A stretch of DNA of 64,000 nucleotides. Origin: Chrysomallon squamiferum (taxonomy: Eukaryota > Mollusca > Gastropoda > Neomphalida > Peltospiridae). Of the stretch, positions 1-13,698 are shown piece after piece; the first letter of the stretch is position 1; every line of letters starts with the position of its first letter. A program made the translations under genes and the position numbers. Under the pieces are notes generated by a model that was not told the origin of the DNA, searched no databases, and saw only the letters and a list, made by a program, of their open reading frames with translations. Location of the stretch: the NCBI GenBank assembly GCA_012295275.1, contig CM022674.1:6605936-6669935 (forward strand), in the 5' to 3' direction.

Positions 1-2880
1 ACATGTCCACTCGCGCCAACCCTAAATCTGTTCTATTTTTAGTCATGCTATTAAATTACTATTACGGACATGTATGACAACTACGATGGTCAAAAGGTCA
101 AAGTTCACACGGTACCAAGGCATGCAAGTTCTGCAAAACAAACCAACATACTTTGAATTTTGGTCAAGCGAGTTCATACACAATAATGATAATACGAAGA
201 AAAACACGAAAAGAACAGTAACAGCAACCATAATAACAAAACAACAACGACAACAACATAGTTATCGTTATTACTACTAATACCAATTTTGTACACACTC
301 ATAATGTCCAGTGTGCACAAACAAACACAAACCCGAAGAAGCATAAACGTATCTAAAACAATCATTTTTGTAATAAATATTTACATGCATATCTTTATCA
401 GTATCAAGCTTTTTTTGTTTGTTTGTTTGTTTGTTTGTTTGTTTTGGGTTTTTAGGGTATTTTTGTTGTTGTTTGTTTGTATTTTAGTTAGTTTACTTCG
501 GACAGACATCATTTGTAAGAACAAATAATTTTCAATTTGTAACTGAATCCCAGTAGTCTGTTGTCATTTACAGGTTTACTGAACTGGAATATTAAATTTT
601 TATTCGCCAAAAATTTGTACTTTCAGTTAATAAATTTATTTCTGTACTTAATAAAAACGTTGCTTTATTATTAATCCTAGGTACTCTGGAGAATGTTTAA
701 AATACATCGGTAACCTAGATATTACCTGTTTACATGCCGTGGATTTCCATACCGTGGAGACATAACTATGATATGGCACAAATTCCGTATTTTAAAATTT
801 GCAGGACAGTTAACAGATATTTTAACTTACTATACAAATTACTGTCATGAAGTTAACAGTTAACGAATCCCAAATCACTGGATGAGGCCCTGACTGTAAT
901 TAACATAAATAATCACTGCTTAAATCAACTACTGTGTATCCTTTACATTTTATTTACGTGTACATTACTACTTACATAATTAGGGAAGTGTTTGGGGGCG
1001 GCAGAGTGTTTTGATACTCTGCCATGAAGGTAACCTGTGACTTTCTTTGTATAAAAAAACAAAGGAATATTTCCTGTTAATTAAACACAAGAGCTTATAA
1101 ACATTCTACTATTTTTTTTTTTTTTTTTTTTTTTATTATTATTACTATAAAAAAAATTATTATTAGAGGTATGGTCTCCCAGTAATTAATTAATTACTTA
1201 AGTAAAATAAAAATATGTTATATATGTGTGTGTGGGTGTGGTTGTTTAAGAACTTTTTAATTATCCAAAAAAAAAAAAAAAGTCTTTTTCTAATTTTTTC
1301 TCTAGGAATTCAAACTGACTTAACACTGTCCTTTGTAACCTATGCTACAGTGTGCTTTGGTCCGAATGATTTTTAGAGCCAGTGTTGTTGACCTGTGTTA
1401 TTTTTCCGGTCATATTTTAAAACATTGTAAAAGTACTGAGATAATTATTTTATCTCTCTCTCTTTAATATTCCACCGATTCAGTTTCTGATTCAAATGTT
1501 TTTTTGATTTTTTTTTTATATGTTTGTAATGTGCGGACACGAAACGCTTCTTGTTCAAATCTCAAAACCGAGAGTGGAGGGGGGGGGGTGTGCGCTCTGT
1601 TAAAGATGTTACCATATATGGTCAGGTAGATTTACGTATTTGGCCACAGGAATGTCAGTTTGACGGCTAATATCATATCTGTGACAAACAGTTTTAATAG
1701 GTTTAACGTACTTTTTTTTTTATTTTTTTTTTTTTACTTAAGTGATCAAATACACATCATTTCTTGAATTACAGTGTAGAGTACTTCGAATTTGATATTG
1801 TAATTTGTGTATGTCGGTATGTCCGTATGTTTGTATGTCTGTATGTTCGTATTTTTGTATGTCTGTATGTTTGTATATATGTATGTTTGTATTTCTGTAT
1901 GTCTGTATATATGTATGTTTGTGTGTCTGTATGTTTGTATATATGTACGTGTGTACGTAGGTAGCCCTCCGATAGGTAGATATATATATGTACGTTTCTA
2001 TGTTACTTTTATTTTTTTTTTTTTTTTTTTTTAAAAGCTAAAATGTATGACAAAATTGTAAAATTAACCGAATTAACCATCACCAACCAAAACATAAAAT
2101 GACGGAAGTTTTCTGAGTTTGAATTTCTAAAAATAATATTCTCAAGTTGAACTCGCCATATTTGGAGCGTTGCCCAAATTGCAAATCCTGATTGTTCCAC
2201 AGCCAGCCCACAGACAACAGCAGCGTGGTTTCCGACGTGCACCTTACCGTAGCCGCACCACGTCATTCAGATGCCTACAACTTCCAAATACAGACACGCA
2301 CGTAAAATACCGTTGTCAATATAACGAAGTACCGCTAGCCGGCTGTTTGGTATCATTACATACGTACGCTGTTTGGCAAAGTGTAATCTTTATATATAAA
2401 TGGCATCGAAGTGTAGCAATAACTGTAGCAAAAATAAATAAATAAAGACATAAATATATAAATAAATAAATACATAAATAAATAAAAATATAAATAGATA
2501 AATAAATAAATAATATATAATAAAATAAATAAATAATATATAATAAAATAAATAAATAAAATAATTTGAAATAAATAAATAAACAGATAAATAAATAAAA
2601 AATAATAATATAAAAAAAAAAAAAAAAAAAATAAATAATAAAATATCAAAACAAATAATAATAATAATAGTAATAAAATAACAATAATCACAATAATGAT
2701 GATGATAATAATAATAATAATAATAATAATTAAGTTTGAAAACGACAATAATTAATCTAATATATTTAATTTTTGTTTTATTTTTAAATAAAATAATAAT
2801 AACATTTTATACCGCTTGTAACAAACATAAAATACTTTTTTTTTTATGTCGATGTTAAATTTGTAAACCAGTTCTGTACT
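1..2880. other. Intergenic region upstream of the zinc-finger gene
   Basis: I see no supportable gene here. The stretch holds a TTTG-type repeat (about 411-445), poly-T tracts (1110-1135, 2012-2032), a degenerate TATG/TGTC repeat (about 1805-1960), and TAAA and TAA tetra/trinucleotide arrays (about 2425-2735). Open frames over these arrays are low-complexity artefacts. A DR1-like nuclear receptor half-site pair lies at 95-107 and a perfect 8-bp inverted repeat at 1000-1023. A more balanced unique block at about 2150-2400 has no recognisable protein or RNA. Confidence 0.7.
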
Positions 2881-3515
2881 TGTTGTTCACTGCACTGCGC
2901 GCGATTCATTCTTTCCCTCGCTTTCGTACTGCGTTGCTAGGTAACGGTGTTCTCGGGGAAACGGCAGCTGCCGATTACAGAGGCAAACCGCGAAGACGTT
3001 CCTTGTCGGAATACGGTTATGTTAGCGCAAGGTGATCCTTGCAACTAACTTTAACGCCTCCTTATATGGCAACAGGAAGTAAGGAAGTGCCGTTTTCTCA
3101 CCAATTTGGTAAATGCTAAACCAGCTTTGAGTTTCAATTGGTCATCTTTTGCATGCCTTTCCGCAGACTGATAAACTTCAGTCTGGAATTAGTTTACCAG
3201 AAAATATTTTTATATTTTCACTTTTATTTATATATATATATATTTTTATTATTATTGTTAATATTCGTATATGATAGGAATTCCTAAAAGGAAAAAAAAA
3301 AAAAAAAAAAAAAAAACAAGTTATCGTTTTGTCGTTGATGAAGTCGGCTGAGGTCGGTATGTGTGTGTTTGGTGTTTGTTGTGAAAGTTTTCTTCAAGTT
3401 TCGTAAGAGAGTTTATTATATCTGGGATTTAACTGTTTCGTTTCGCGAAGTTAACTTCTCGTGAAGTTAGACCTTCTGGGGAACCGAGTGAAACTGTTGG
3501 TGAAAATGTAAACAA
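2880..3515 (+). promoter_or_regulatory. Probable promoter and 5' UTR of the zinc-finger gene
   Basis: The base composition changes at about 2890 to a CpG-richer segment with a GCGCGC core, directly before a gene whose first coding exon starts at 3516. It contains GTTGCTAGGTAAC at 2933-2945, which fits the RFX X-box pattern, and a perfect 8-bp inverted repeat at 3164-3171 and 3178-3185. The transcription start cannot be fixed from sequence alone. The promoter role is inferred from position and composition. Confidence 0.5.
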
Positions 3516-4139
3516 ATGGCACATCGGAGAAAAGGCTTGCGACCCGTTAACAAACAGTGGAAGTTTCACCAGCAGCACATCGAGGAAAACGTACGTATTC
3601 CAAAATTTCTTTCTATCAACAGCTGTAGACCACAGCGCACCTTTGTTCAAAAAGAGAATCTAGGCAGGTATCCATTGTCCAGGCCGAGTCCGATTAAATA
3701 TAGTAACAAGAGAAATGTCTGCACAAGACGGTTGGGTAAAAAATTACCTTTATTCTAGAAAGCACAGAGATATATATTCAAAGATACGGTGGGTGTAAAT
3801 AATAATATAAGGGGGATACTGTTATTACGTATGTCTATGTGTGTGTGTGTGTGTGTCCATTTTGACCCTAATTTCTACTGATTGTTACATAATGGGGAAA
3901 TATTTCTTAAGACAAATCATATAATTATTATTGTGAAAATATCGATAGACTATATCTGTGATTTCATATATGTCTGTTTCCATACAAAGCTTCTAGTAGG
4001 TTTTATGGTTTTTTTGTTTTGTTTTTCAGTGTAAATCTTTTTGCGTCGTAATAATGGCATTTTTGTAAACAAACAATGAAATATTAACTATGCCTGCGTA
4101 TTTGTGTGCGCTCGTGTATTACGTGTGTCTTCTTTAAAT

Positions 4140-4181
<42 letters not shown>

Positions 4182-4280
4182 GTATTTATCTAGATATCAG
4201 TATGCATGTGTGTATGTATGTATATGTATACATGTATGTGTGTGTACGTGCGTACATTTGTGAGTATATTTATATATGAT

Positions 4281-4312
<32 letters not shown>

Positions 4313-6120
4313 TATATGAACAGACGTGTATAAGTAAACACATATAAAATATATCCAAACATAAACGTCTGTGTGTGTGTGTATGTGTGTGTATACACAA
4401 ACAAACAAGCGTATATGTATGTAGCTGAATCTGTGTCTATATAGATAGATAGGTGTATCTATGTTTATATATAGATAGGTATATCTTCTTTGGGTGTATG
4501 ACAATATTTTTATTGTGTTTATTATTTTTATCAGTGTCATTGTTATTACAAGTTAAGACATTACACGTTTTTATTTATTTTGAAATCCAAACATAACGTT
4601 CAAAAATACTATTTATTTATTGTCATAAATATAAAATTACATATACTTTTCTACTCACATCTTCGTAAGTAAAAAAACTTTAAAAATAATTGTTATAGAT
4701 TCGCATCTCCGTTTTGCTTTTCACACAAGCTTAGGGAACAGTTGCTCGAGATGAAAACGTATTATGTAACTTAAATAACTTGATGGGATAATGTTACGTG
4801 GTAAATACCACATGTAGCATCACGTATGTGCTTAGTTCTAGAGTACGTTAGACATCACACTGAAAAAAAAAATGACATTCCTTTTCTATTACAGATGTGT
4901 TTTTTTTTTCGTTATTTTAATTTGTTAAACGTGTGTTCGTTACGGTAAATAACAACACTGAAATACGTTTTTGATTTTAAAAACAGAAGATCGCCTTTAT
5001 AGTTATTGTTTTATTTGTTAAGTCTGTTATACTGATGACCACACACACACACACACGCACGCACACACACATACACATACACACACATGTATACTCACAC
5101 ACTTATATAACATACATACATACATATATATGTGTTTACACTCACATACATATACATACTATATATGTATTTTTACACAAAAACATAGTTATAGTAATAA
5201 CAACAACAATGATAATAATAATTAAATAAACAAACAAATAAATAAATAAATAAATAAACGACACACCACACCACAACACAATATAACATCATTTCACCAT
5301 CTTTCAACAAACTTAAACCATCTTACTTCTTCACTAATATATAAAAAAATATATATATATAAAAATTAAAAATAAATAAATAAATAATAATAATAATAAT
5401 AATAATAATGATAATAATAATAATAATAACAACAATAACAATAATAATAATAATCATCATCATCATAATCAAAATAATAAAATTTCTCTTGACTACCTCT
5501 AAACTTTTAAAACCTACCGTCTCCTACGTAAAAATACTAAATATTAACAGAGATTTTGATCACCTGATTATTTCAGATGGTAACTGAAAGCAGCGAGGAA
5601 CGAGAGGAGGTCAAGACATCCATCCTAGCCATGCCTCCTGACATTTACGACGAATTTCAGGCCCTGAAAAACGCGACCCACCTCGACAGTACAACCCTGA
5701 TGAGAAAACTCTTGCAGGACTATCACAAGTATGGTAACCATGACAACGCATTCACTGTTTCGTCACAGATGTCGTTAAAATGTCGTGTGGAGAAATTATT
5801 GTTACTTCTGAAATGTTTATTTTATTATTTTTTTTTTATTACGTTCCAGAATTAGTTATTTGTTACCGTGTACTGTTATTAGTATTGTCGTCGTCGTTGT
5901 CGTCGTCATCTCAAAATTGTTGTTGCTGCTGTCGTTATTATTCAGTATGTTTGTTATATGATTTGTTATAATTTTTATGCAGTTTTTATGATTTGTTTTT
6001 GTTGTTGCTTTTCTTTTGTATGGCAGTTAAAAAAAAAAAAAAAAATGAAAAAAGTATTGATAGTTAATATCTTAACTGTTTTAGTTAACGATATCGAACT
6101 GAGCAGAAATATTAATTAAC

Positions 6121-6151
<31 letters not shown>

Positions 6152-9100
6152 TTATTTAATGATTCAACAATGAACACTCCATTTATGTCGTTATTTCTGT
6201 AAGGGAAGTAACTCTAAATAAGTATTCATAAGGTTATTATTACTCTTTGAATTATGGTAGTCAATGTTTTCTTACGTTCCGTCAAGATTCTGTTTTACTA
6301 AATAAAGTACACTCGTGCAAACACACGCACAAACGCACAATATCATCGCAACAAACTGAGACACATACAACAAACGGAATGATTAACATCTTACTATTGT
6401 TAAAAATCAAATGAAATGACAACCGTAAAAAAACATAAATATATATATATATTTTTTAAATCTTTCTTCTTTCATTCAAGGAATCCATCACCAGAAAATA
6501 AAACTTCAACGAGAAACAACGAGACTGTGAAAGTGAAGAAAGAATATCTGCTAGAACAGGACACCTCTTTATTCCACCGCTACACCACGACAGAGACGAC
6601 GCAGTCGGAACACACGTCGTCATCAACAACGACGACGACAACACTTCCACCGTCGTCGCCCAAAACAACAACACAAACGTCTCCGTCTTGCGTAAAAAGT
6701 CGTAGCATATCGTCGACGACAGCGTCCGTTCACAGGTCGTCATCTGTGTCGCCATTGATGTCGTCTCCGATAGCTATGGCTCCTATATTCAGATCCTCAT
6801 CGGCGTCCCCGTTGATTCACTCTCACAAAACGACGGCGTTGTTTCGGATGTCGCCCACTGACACGTCCAGCCCTGGCTGCAGTCGCGAACAGCCGCTGGA
6901 TCTCTCGCTGCTTTGTAAACACGAGAGTTTAGAGACAGCAGCGAGCGACACGGGAGCTAAGTGTCCACCAAAAGATGGCGGGGAAGAAGCAGAGACTCGA
7001 CAGTGTGTAACGGTCTCGAACGTGTCTGGGGTCGTAGCTAAAAGTGTCAGTAACGCTGGCTTCCCGACCAACGAAAACACGTTAATCATGGCCCCGGGCG
7101 TGTCGGGACGCTATCACGTGGTCATGACGCCTGGCATGAGCGGCGAATACAGCCTTCTGATGCCGGTGCCGATGTCGATGCAGTTGCCGACAGTTCTGGC
7201 GAGCAATCAACAGCAGAATCCGGTGACGACTGAGAAACAGTCTTCCACTTCTGCTGCAAACGCTGATGGGAGAGGAGAGCAGGTGAGTTACTCACAGTTT
7301 CAAACAGCAGGAGGGGCTGCCGTCGTCCCATTTGGCATGACGGTGTCGCATCCGCAGACTCTCAGTGTGTCGTCGGCGTCGTTGTCGTCACAGGTAACGC
7401 TGCACCCCCACATGGTTCAGCAGCTGACAACGTCACATCAGAGAGAACAGCAGGTACCCGTGCCGATGTCGGTCACACAAACAATGCCACAGTTGTCTTT
7501 CCAGCTACAGCAACAACCACAACAACCTCCACGGTTTCAGAAAAATGCTACACGGCTTCCTCAACTGTCCGTACAAGATCAGCCAGTACACCAAATACGG
7601 CAACAACAACAACAACAACAACAACAGCAGCAGCAGCAGCAGCAACAACAACAACAACAGCACATTCCCATTCAAAGTCGACAAATTTCCAATCAGCAAG
7701 CACAAACCCCGCAACCAGCACGTCGTGGCCGTAGACCCGGGTCAAGAGGCAGCAAAGCCGCGAAGCCTCCTGCGGGTATGGGCGAGATGAAGATCATTCA
7801 GGAAAACGTGACGTTTCCCGGGGTCTACACGAGCATCCTCAAACTGCCCTGGAGCAGACGGGCTCGGTACAAGACGCAGGCCGAGAGGGAGTCGAACCAG
7901 TCGACGAAAAAAGCCTCCAGCGTCTTGTTTCCAATGGAGTCCGCAGTGACCGTGACGTCACAGCCCGCCACGACTGGCGCCGAAACGGTCTCTTCCGAGC
8001 CGTCGACAACGCAGTCGGTGATGATGGTGTACCCGAACGCGACGATTTCGGCTCTGGGAAAACCCGTTCGACGAAGAGGTCGGCCTCCCAAGCTTCCTCT
8101 CATCTCCCATCTTTTGGCGGAGAAAAATTCACGAACACCGGTTTCCGTTACCCAGGTAACGACATCGATCGCCAACCAAGAGGCGGCCAGTATGTTAGCA
8201 GACGGCTCGCTTATGTCTTTCCTGAGCAAGGAGAGCATAGGTGCGTCAGTTTTTAATGACGCAAAAGGAACGAGAAGCAACGGAAACGAAATACACACGG
8301 ACGTTACCATGGATACAGTTAAGGACAGCGAATATCGGAATTGTGTTAAACTTAACACCGGTCGGGTGGAAAATAAAACAAACAGCACCTCTGATTCAGC
8401 GAGAGAAAAATCAAAAGCCGACGCCATGTATCAGGAAATGATTCTGTCTTCTAGAGAGCTGATCAGCGTGAAGCCGAGAAAACGTCAGCTGAACGATTAC
8501 ATGAAATCCGAGGATCATTTTCTTTGTTCATCGTTCAAGCTGAAACCTCGGAAACCCAAGCCGTCGCGCACCGCAGCAGTGGAACTTGCAGAGAGAAGAA
8601 AATACACCCTGCCCGAGAAACAAGATAAGGAAAAGGAGTCGTATCTTGTGGGAAAGACTCTGGCTCTCCTTGCAGCCAAACTTAACCCTCAGACTTTATC
8701 GTATGGGTCTGAAAATAAATTAGCCAAAGTGCGCGAGTCTTCAGCTTCTAACTCGGTTTCTAATGACAGTGGAATGGATCAAGGTGTGGAAGGTTCTGAC
8801 AGTAGTTACGTGTCGAAAGAGGAGTCGACATTGATGGCAAAATCCGATGATGAATCTGAAAAAGATTCGAGACAGAAGGAGACAATGGAGTTTGAAGTGT
8901 TTTGTAAAAACTGTAAAACACAAATGAACTTGTCCGTTCTGGAGTCAGACGTTACAAACGTCAAACTTGACGAGATTCTGTGTGAGACGTGCAGTGGAGA
9001 TGTAAATATCTCTGACGATGCTGGCAACACCAGAGCTAAAATATCATGTGATGTGTGTGGCAGTTACTTCGACACGTCGGCCTCGTTGTGCGAACACCAT

Positions 9101-9622
9101 AAGGACGTCCACAGCAAAGAACAGACCCAAAACGAGGAGTACGACTGCAAGCAGTGCGGCGAAGTTTTCAGTGACGTCGAATCGCTACGTGCGCACGTGC
9201 AGACTCACGGGGGTAACCTAATTAGTTGCGTTCTAGAAGACTGTCCTCATTTCTTTCAATCGCAGGAGGATCTCGACAAGCACATGAAAGGACACGAAAA
9301 GCAGAGACTTTTCTCGTGCGTTTACGACGGGTGCAAGAAAAAGTTCATGAAAAATTCCCACCTCCAGGAACACGTCAGGGTGAAGCACTTTAACATCCGG
9401 GCATTCCATTGCCCCTGGGCTGGTTGCGAGAAACAGTTCGCTGCGGAGAGGCACCTGAAGGTCCATCTGCTGATTCACAGAGAAGAGAAACCGCTGGAAT
9501 GTGAATTCTGTAGCTACAGATGTAGGCAACGAAACGCGCTCAACTGGCACATGAGAAAACATCCCGAAGCCCCGTTCAAGTACAGAAAATTTGGAATGTT
9601 AGGAGCTAACGAAGATACATAA
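3516..9622 (+). CDS. C2H2 zinc-finger and AT-hook protein, three coding exons
   Basis: Exons 3516-3590, 5577-5728 and 6481-9622 join in phase (donors GTACGT and GTATGG; acceptors TTATTTCAG and TTCATTCAAG), giving about 1122 residues. The start is ATG 3516, in a good context and with a coding first exon of 25 residues. The N-terminal exons encode a basic stretch and a charged helical segment I do not recognise. A long low-complexity middle includes 20 glutamines at residues about 450-469 and two AT-hook-like segments (about 490-497 and 606-612, core RRGRPPK). Next come a four-cysteine CxxC...CxxC element (C884/887 and C910/913) and six C2H2 fingers (about 932-1104). The last finger, with CRQRNALNWHMRKH, closely resembles the terminal fingers of the ZFP91/ZNF653 group. 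A nuclear DNA-binding regulator is inferred; the targets are unknown and the exact orthologue is not assigned. Confidence 0.85.
4142..5460. repeat. Dinucleotide and trinucleotide microsatellites in zinc-finger gene intron 1
   Basis: Intron 1 of the zinc-finger gene holds TG arrays (about 4145-4178 and 4281-4304), CA arrays with TA interruptions (about 5040-5160), a TAAA tract (about 5230-5258), and TAA/TAT arrays (about 5380-5460). All open frames here are repeats of Tyr/Thr/His or Ile/Val codons and are not genes. Confidence 0.85.
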
Positions 9623-11001
9623 CAATATTATTTGTAAAGGACGTTACAGATATAACATTTTAATCTTGTCTCGTGTTCCACGGAGAATTAATACTTTTGG
9701 TGGCAGAGAAACGTTACAAATCAAAACGACGAAATGTCAAAAGAATTTACGTGTAAAATTTCAGTCTCGTTTTGGAGTTATCCCGGAACGTTAAGAACTC
9801 AGGAAGATATATAAAATGAATACTTTAAATGGACTTTACAGTTCTTAATGACGAAATATTTCAAGGATTTATGAGTTTTGGTGGTATTAATATTTGTGCT
9901 TGCAGTACTAAAGGATATTAAAACTCTAATGACGTCACGATACAAATATTTACATTTGTAAGGTTTTTGTGTCACATGGTAAAATTAGGTTGAGAGTCGT
10001 CTGTATAAATACTAGGAAGCACTGAAGAGAAACAAAAAACAGATTTTTCTGGCATAACAAATATTTCAGTGATAACAAGCATTTACGGCAGTTTTGAAAT
10101 GAACTGTTATTAATTCTTTAACGATTTTTCTTACCAGGATATATCTCGAGGTTTATTTTACTTATGGAGATTTGGATTTTTTAGATTTTTGTGTACGAGT
10201 GTGGAATAACATTACTGCTTTTAAGATCTGAATAATATTATTACAGTGAAAAGTGATTTAAATTTACGGTTTCGGAAATTTGTTTAATTCAACCGGAAGT
10301 GACTTGAAGAAATGTGTTTAATTCTACCGGAAGTGACTGGAACTTATTTGTTTATTGCCGCATGGAGGTAAAAATTAATGTGTATCACAAAAACGATATA
10401 TTTATTTTTCTGGAATTGCATTGAACAGTTTAAAATGCAAAACCTTTCTATTTACAGATATTCCGATTTCGTATGAAAATGAATTTATATTTTTATATTA
10501 AAATAATAATATCAGTATCATCCTGTACCTTTTTTCCTTACGAAATAAATACAAACAATTTCAATTTAAGCAGCATATTTCAAACTAAATAACTAAATAA
10601 CAGTGCAATATTTTTAACGTGCAATATAAAAAAAAAGTGCAATATATTTATACTTTATATAATATATAATTTTTTAAATAAAATAATTTTTGGAAGATTT
10701 AAACCATGTTGTACATAACTGACGTATTTGTTGATTAATGTTTTGTAACAATAATAATAATGATAATAATAAAAGTAATACAAGTAATATTTTAGTTTTA
10801 CTTATTTGCTTGAGGAAAATGTGTAGCTAAATAGTGAACAATACCTTGTACCATTTCTAAATCGGTCGAGTATGTACTTGTGAATAATTATGTATGACGT
10901 AACAAGGCTATTGTTATTATGACGTCATTACAAATGGAAGCATAGTTAAAAAGGCACAGTTTGTATTTTATATATTATTGTTATTTAAAGGTTTTGTCTT
11001 C

Positions 11002-11036
<35 letters not shown>

Positions 11037-11392
11037 TCTTTCATATTAACTGTTCTTTTTTCAACTTTAGTTTTCCACGTCCTTTCTTTATTTTTGAAAC
11101 ATTATTTTTTTTTTAGGTTACATACAAAAAATAAAATAAAATAAAATAAAATAAAATATTATTTAAATTACTAAGATACAGATTACTTTATCAAATGAAA
11201 ATATTTTTTTTGTTATGGAAAGTGTTTATTAAAAGATTCTAAAATAACTTACAGTGCTAGCAGTATGAATATTAAAATCAGAAGTCTGATGCTTTCTATC
11301 AAATTAATAGTTCACTGTATGGATACAGTGAGTTTCAGCTGTTAATCTTACCAAAAGACATTACCAGTTCTTATTAGATATACTGCATTCAT

Positions 11393-11441
<49 letters not shown>

Positions 11442-12469
11442 CATCTTTATTTATATACAAGAGAAAATGGGGAAAAAGACGAAAAAACTGTTATGATAAA
11501 GAAAACACTTTAAAAGAAAAATTTTTATATTTTGTTTATTTTATTGTTATTATTATTATTATTATTATTATTTAATTTCTATGAATTCAGAATAATGCAC
11601 CAAAATGAAATTACAAATCATAAAGGTAAATAAATGAACAAATTAACAGCTGAGAAAAGAATCCTGCTTTCTCCACACTGGGCTGCTTCTAGCAGAAAGC
11701 AATCTTTTATCAGCACCTTCCTATAAACAGGAGAATACTTGATACTGTCTTTGATAATCTGATCTCGTGACAATCTATGTTTAATGTTTATTTTGTGTTG
11801 TTTTTATCTGTATACACGTGATGTGAATGAGTGTATGCATCTATATGTTTGAATGTGCATACCAATATGTGTATAGCAGTGTGTAGATACTTATTTGTAT
11901 GTTTATGTGTGCTTGTGCATGAATATGCCTCTTACAAATGTGTTTTTGCTATAAATATGAAAGCAGTCTTCAGTCTCCACCAGTTATTACCATCTCAGGA
12001 AATGTAAAATAATAATAAATAAAAAAAAAAAAAAATATGTCAACCAATAAACACCAAATATTTCAACATACAATTTATTTTTTCATTAAAAATGAATTTT
12101 ATTGATAGTTGACAGACATAAGTTGGGCTACATATTTCAAACAAATGATAATGGCGACTATGTAACAATTTCAATATTTAATGTACACAACATCAGAAAA
12201 TGCAACACTGTTTTCACACACATACTAAAAACATATCCTGGGTAATTTAACAGACTTTCCACTGCTGAAATTCAACATGTTATGTAGTTGCACCACTGTA
12301 AACATACATACACACAGCTTTAAAAATAATAATAATAATAAATTATATGAAAAAAAAAATAATAATAATAAAAATTTATATGTATTTTATGAATAGAAAT
12401 GGTATTTCTGAACAGATTTTTAAAATTTTAATTAGCTCTTACCAAAGATAACATTACACAAACAAATAC

Positions 12470-12509
<40 letters not shown>

Positions 12510-12790
12510 CCCACAATTACTTTACTTGGAGGCTTAGACTACATTTAATTTTGCACGTAAAGTTTAAACAGTGTATATTAGCATTAGATAAAATGTGAGA
12601 ACATTTATTTCAATATTAATAAAATTTGTTAAAATTGATAAATAATTGATTATGACTGACAATTGGCTTGAATATTATTTTCACAATATTTTAATCAACA
12701 AACACTTTTAAATGATCAAGTCTTAAAATGAAACTTTTTTTCTGATTTTGGCAATAAATAAATAAATAATTAATAATAAATGATAAATTA

Positions 12791-12826
<36 letters not shown>

Positions 12827-13698
12827 TAATCACAATAATAGTAATCAAAAAATAATGTAAGTAAACCATAAAATAACCTCTCCTTTAATGATAATAGTTA
12901 TACACCCCAAAAAAATAATAAAATAAAAAAATATTTAAAAATAAAGGAAAAAAAAAATAATAAATAAATAAATAAAACAATGCATCTCCAAAAAAAAAAA
13001 AAAAAAAACGAGAAAATAAGAATAAAGTACTGACAAACAAGAAATCTAATATATTTAAATAAAGAATAGTTACAAATCTGAAATATTAATTTTGCAGAAA
13101 CATAACTCACTCATAAATTTACAGACAAAACCAGAAAGTTTCTATAGTTAATGAATGAATATTCTCAATATTTTTTTTTTTTTTTTATTTTGTTTTTTAT
13201 AATTTAAATAATAATTTGGTTAGTTTTTTTAAATTTCATTGTTATTTTATTTTATTTTATTTTTTAATTGTTTTATTTAAAGTACAATATCAAATACTAA
13301 AAGGTAAATTTAAGAAGAAAAAAAAACAACCTTTTTTCTTTTCAAATAAAGAAACAAAATCTACTGAATCTGTAGACAATGTTTTATTTTCTGCTTTTTT
13401 TATTTTTATTATTTATTATTATTTTTATTATTATCAAAGTATAATCTTCATTTATAATTATACTAATTGTTGGGTTTTTTGGTATTTTTTTTTTTAGTTT
13501 TTTGTTAATTTAATATGTAATTTTAAAAAAGAAAATAAAATGAATTAAAATAAACATTTCAACATATGGAATGTTAAACAAATGATAATTCTCAAGATGA
13601 GAGTTTGTAAATTTCAAAAATTATTCTGTTCCAATATTGACTTCAAGTATTTAGAGATATTAATATTCTTTATTATTTATTTATTTTTTACTTTGTTA
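9623..13698. other. Convergent intergenic region with the 3' UTRs of two genes
   Basis: This lies between the stop of the plus-strand zinc-finger gene and the stop of minus-strand ELYS, so it should contain both 3' UTRs. Several AATAAA hexamers occur on the plus strand (for example near 10545) and many TTTATT on the plus strand could serve the minus gene; none can be singled out. A near-exact direct repeat with the ETS-like core CCGGAAGT occurs at about 10292 and 10329. AT and TAA microsatellites lie at 11400-11438, 12470-12505 and 12795-12830. I see no protein gene here. Confidence 0.7.

Noticed and set aside
1764-2034. Open frames rich in Tyr, Cys and Val.
   Set aside because: They are translations of a TATG/TGTC repeat and have no non-repeat protein content.
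2170-2445. A 91-codon frame beginning KLQILIVPQPAHRQQQ.
   Set aside because: No family resemblance, no splice support and it ends in TAAA repeats. The sequence is more complex than its surroundings, but not enough to call a gene.
6456-9562. Several minus-strand frames over the zinc-finger coding exon.
   Set aside because: They are shadows of a long GC-richer coding exon on the plus strand; none resembles a known protein.
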